7,870 bases of DNA from the NCBI GenBank assembly GCA_910589095.1, contig CAJUSN010000118.1, forward strand, positions 1 through 7,870, written 5' to 3'. Source of the stretch: an uncultured Muribaculaceae bacterium. GTDB lineage: Bacteria > Bacteroidota > Bacteroidia > Bacteroidales > Muribaculaceae. Shown one piece after another: positions 5,978 through 7,870 of the stretch (position 1 is its first letter; each line of letters begins with the position of its first letter). The translations under genes were made by a program, and so were the position numbers. Under the pieces are notes generated by a model. The model saw only the letters and a list, made by a program, of their open reading frames with translations. It made no database searches and was not told where the DNA came from.

Positions 5978-7637
5978 CAAGGAAGGTTATGACTGCGTCA
6001 CGGTCCTCTTTGGACAGCGCGCGGAATTTAACCACGGTTTCATAAGCGTCGCTCATCTGGTTGGTACCGTGCCACATGATTGCTTCCAACGTGGTGCGCG
6101 CACGGCAGTCATGGAGGCGGTCAATGTAGGGTGAGCCTGTTACAAGCTGATGCAGTCCACGGGCCCACAGCGGGGTGGTGCGGCACCAACCGTTGCGGAT
6201 GTCGTTGACCATCATGAGCTTGTGTTGCACCATGTCAGTGTAAGGCCAGATTTTCTGATTCGGGTAGCGCGGGAGCTGGCGTTCGGCCGATGAATTGAAG
6301 AACTGTGCCGGGTCACGCACTTCATCTGAGCCGGTGGTCCATGACGGACGGTGACAGTAGGCGCAGCCTATCTTTTCAAATATCTCCTTACCCTTGGTCA
6401 CCTTCGGGTTCTCGATGTCGCGCACGGCGGGGACCGCAAGGCCGCGGTGCCAAACCATCAGGTCAATATAATTCTGGTCCGACACCTCGGCGTCGAGGGT
6501 GGTGGAGTTAAGGTAGGCAAGAATGTTGCTCTCCACATTGTCGGTAAACCATTCGGGGTGGGTGCGCTGTGGATCCACACCGGCAATGTAGGCCGGGAAT
6601 CCAGCCTGCACGGCGGGGTCTTTGGATGCTGCAATGGCATAGTATCCGCCGCCATCCTTGTAGTGGTAACGACGGTCACTGCGGGTGGCGTTAGTGATGT
6701 TCCAGAAAGCATTCGCTCCGGCAGCATCCTGCAGAGGTCCGCGGGTGAGGGCATAGGTATATCGCAGCGGATATTTCTTGCCGTCGGACGAAGCCTCTTT
6801 CGAGGTGTATTGTCCGGTCCAGTTTCCGCCTGCAAACACAGTCGGGTTAAGACCATTTTTCATATAGCCGTCAGCTTCCTCCTGGCGGTATTGCTCGAAC
6901 AGGTCCTCGTCGGTAATGGCATCCAGGAGTCCGGTGCCGTAGATGCCGATGGTTGATTCAAGGCGCACCTCATAGTCGCCCATCTCCGCCTCGCTGAGCA
7001 CTCCTTGGCGATATGCGTATACAGCGTTGCGGCTCATCTTCACTTCCGGGTAGCGGAGTGAGTAAGTCTCGCCATCGTCAAAGCGGTTACCCCATGGGTC
7101 GGTATATTCATGCCAGGTCACAATGACTTTCGATTCGTCAAGCGGCGCAACGAAAGGATCTGTGGCATGACCTTGTGGCATACCGGCCAGCCAGCTCACA
7201 TAGCCCTGTGTGGCGGGATTGTACACCACGAGCAGACAGCCGTTGCCCGGCTCATTGGTGGTGAAAGCTCCGTCGGGTATGCTTTTGCCATGACCGTAGC
7301 CCGGGTGACAGTGCATACATGAGCTGCGGACGTAAGTGGGGCCGAGGCCACGGCGAACGCCGTCATTGTTGCTCACGAAATTCTTCTCAAACAGCTGCTC
7401 GCCGCGCTTGAACGATGCGAGAAATCCCTTGTCCTCAACCGCTTTTGTGGGCTGCTCAAGGGCTGCTGATGTCATAATGTAGGATGTGCCGAGTACCCCG
7501 CCGGCGTAATACCAGTCGGGGAACTCTTTTTCTGCGGGTGTCTCTGCTATGTCGGGATTCGGTGAATCCGAACTGCAGGAGGGCGACACCATCATGGCCA
7601 TACCTACTGCTGATAGTAGTAGATGTTTGTTGGTCAT
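5967..7637 (-). CDS. Di-haem c-type cytochrome, DHOR family (putative di-haem oxidoreductase/peroxidase), probable lipoprotein
   Basis: This exported 556-aa redox protein belongs to the DHOR (DUF1111) family, related to MauG and bacterial cytochrome c peroxidases and often mislabelled 'thiol oxidoreductase'. It has a short signal peptide (MTNKHLLLSAVGMAMMVSPS) followed by C21 and SSDS. This is a loose lipobox but a typical Bacteroidota lipoprotein start. Haem 1 binds at CMHCH (107-111), after FKRGEQLFE and GLGPTYVRSSC. Haem 2 binds at CAYCH (425-429). Family hallmarks include GIYGTGLLDAI (231-241), WCRTTPLWARGL (484-495), RLHDCRARTTLEAIMWHG (507-524) and the final helix ending ALSKEDRDAVITFLDAI. 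Three cysteines lie outside the haem motifs and the lipobox (C134, C485, C511). It is preceded after 10 bp by an imelysin-like gene and overlaps the CcsBA gene, so all three likely share a transcript. Physiological substrate and electron partner are unknown. Confidence 0.9.
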   Translation of the reverse strand: MTNKHLLLSAVGMAMMVSPSCSSDSPNPDIAETPAEKEFPDWYYAGGVLGTSYIMTSAALEQPTKAVEDKGFLASFKRGEQLFEKNFVSNNDGVRRGLGPTYVRSSCMHCHPGYGHGKSIPDGAFTTNEPGNGCLLVVYNPATQGYVSWLAGMPQGHATDPFVAPLDESKVIVTWHEYTDPWGNRFDDGETYSLRYPEVKMSRNAVYAYRQGVLSEAEMGDYEVRLESTIGIYGTGLLDAITDEDLFEQYRQEEADGYMKNGLNPTVFAGGNWTGQYTSKEASSDGKKYPLRYTYALTRGPLQDAAGANAFWNITNATRSDRRYHYKDGGGYYAIAASKDPAVQAGFPAYIAGVDPQRTHPEWFTDNVESNILAYLNSTTLDAEVSDQNYIDLMVWHRGLAVPAVRDIENPKVTKGKEIFEKIGCAYCHRPSWTTGSDEVRDPAQFFNSSAERQLPRYPNQKIWPYTDMVQHKLMMVNDIRNGWCRTTPLWARGLHQLVTGSPYIDRLHDCRARTTLEAIMWHGTNQMSDAYETVVKFRALSKEDRDAVITFLDAI

Positions 7638-7647
7638 ATAGGGTTAA

Positions 7648-7870
7648 TTAGTTATTTTGTACAGCTTCGATTACTTCATCAAGTATGTCCATCAATTCGT
7701 TACATGCTTCAACGGCAGCGAGGTTGACCTGACGGTAAGAGGCCTGCTGGGAGGTGGAGGCGAAAGGCTCGCGCATGGCCTGGATGGCTTGGATGGCATT
7801 GTCAAGTGCTTCACGTACGCGGGTATCAAGCTGGGGATCTACCTTGCGGATGTAAGCGCTCAGCGAGTGG
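7648..7870 (-). CDS. Imelysin-like (peptidase M75 / IrpA-type) protein, C-terminal fragment
   Basis: Only the last 74 codons are inside the window; the gene continues beyond 7870 and ends with TAA at 7650-7648. The readable part begins HSLSAYIRKVDPQLDTRV, continues through a helix with repeated Ala/Ile/Gln (about residues 20-32 of the fragment) and MREPFAS, and ends EACNELMDILDEVIEAVQNN. This is an all-helical region like the C-terminus of imelysin proteins, which carry 'DP.LD.R...A...A...I..I..PF' followed by a last helix 'A...L..L...'. Imelysin (M75) proteins are surface or periplasmic lipoproteins linked to iron uptake (IrpA, EfeO, Algp7); the name comes from an insulin-cleaving activity. 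The pairing with a DHOR gene 10 bp downstream is known in other bacteria and supports the assignment. The metal-site motif would lie outside the window, so the family call rests on a short segment and context. Confidence 0.7.
   Translation of the reverse strand, partial: HSLSAYIRKVDPQLDTRVREALDNAIQAIQAMREPFASTSQQASYRQVNLAAVEACNELMDILDEVIEAVQNN

Noticed and set aside
6351..6956. A 201-codon open frame on the plus strand, opposite the di-haem cytochrome gene
   Set aside because: It lies wholly antisense to a gene with clear family motifs. Its translation has no recognisable domain, and it has no promoter box or conserved start context that I can see.

Overview
The window (about 50-55% G+C by eye) looks like a chromosomal piece of a Bacteroidota genome, most likely a gut Bacteroidales member such as Muribaculaceae or a relative. 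The evidence is the protein families (a DUF3256-like secreted protein, an imelysin/M75 protein, a DHOR-type di-haem protein and a CcsB-CcsA fusion), the lack of Shine-Dalgarno sequences, and two matches to the Bacteroidota -7 promoter box TAnnTTTG. All seven recognised genes lie on the minus strand, so transcription runs from high to low coordinates. They are densely packed and no gap exceeds 100 bases. I see no tRNA, rRNA, CRISPR array, insertion sequence or origin.

In order of transcription, the first block (7870 to 4028) holds the C-terminal end of an imelysin-like (peptidase M75/IrpA) protein, a 556-residue di-haem c-type cytochrome of the DHOR family that is probably a lipoprotein, and a CcsB/ResB-CcsA fusion that attaches haem to c-type cytochromes. 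The gaps are 10 bp and then an 11-bp overlap, so this looks like one transcript. It would make a surface or periplasmic haem-redox protein, its imelysin partner and the haem ligase that matures it. By analogy with EfeO (M75) and EfeB (haem peroxidase), the block may serve iron acquisition or peroxide-linked redox chemistry. That role is inference.

The second block (3955 to 2195) begins with a near-consensus -7 box only 4 nt before the ATG of a GNAT/FemAB-like acyltransferase-fold protein, so its mRNA may be leaderless. A short-chain dehydrogenase follows after 6 bp.

The third block (2163 to 1) has its own promoter. It encodes a DeaD/CsdA-like DEAD-box RNA helicase with a DbpA-type RNA-binding domain. 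Three bases downstream is the start of a secreted DUF3256-like protein, which is cut by the window edge.

The most interesting part is the imelysin / di-haem oxidoreductase / CcsBA operon. The promoter positions also revise two annotations: the helicase start moves to 2103, and the GNAT-like gene becomes a leaderless candidate.
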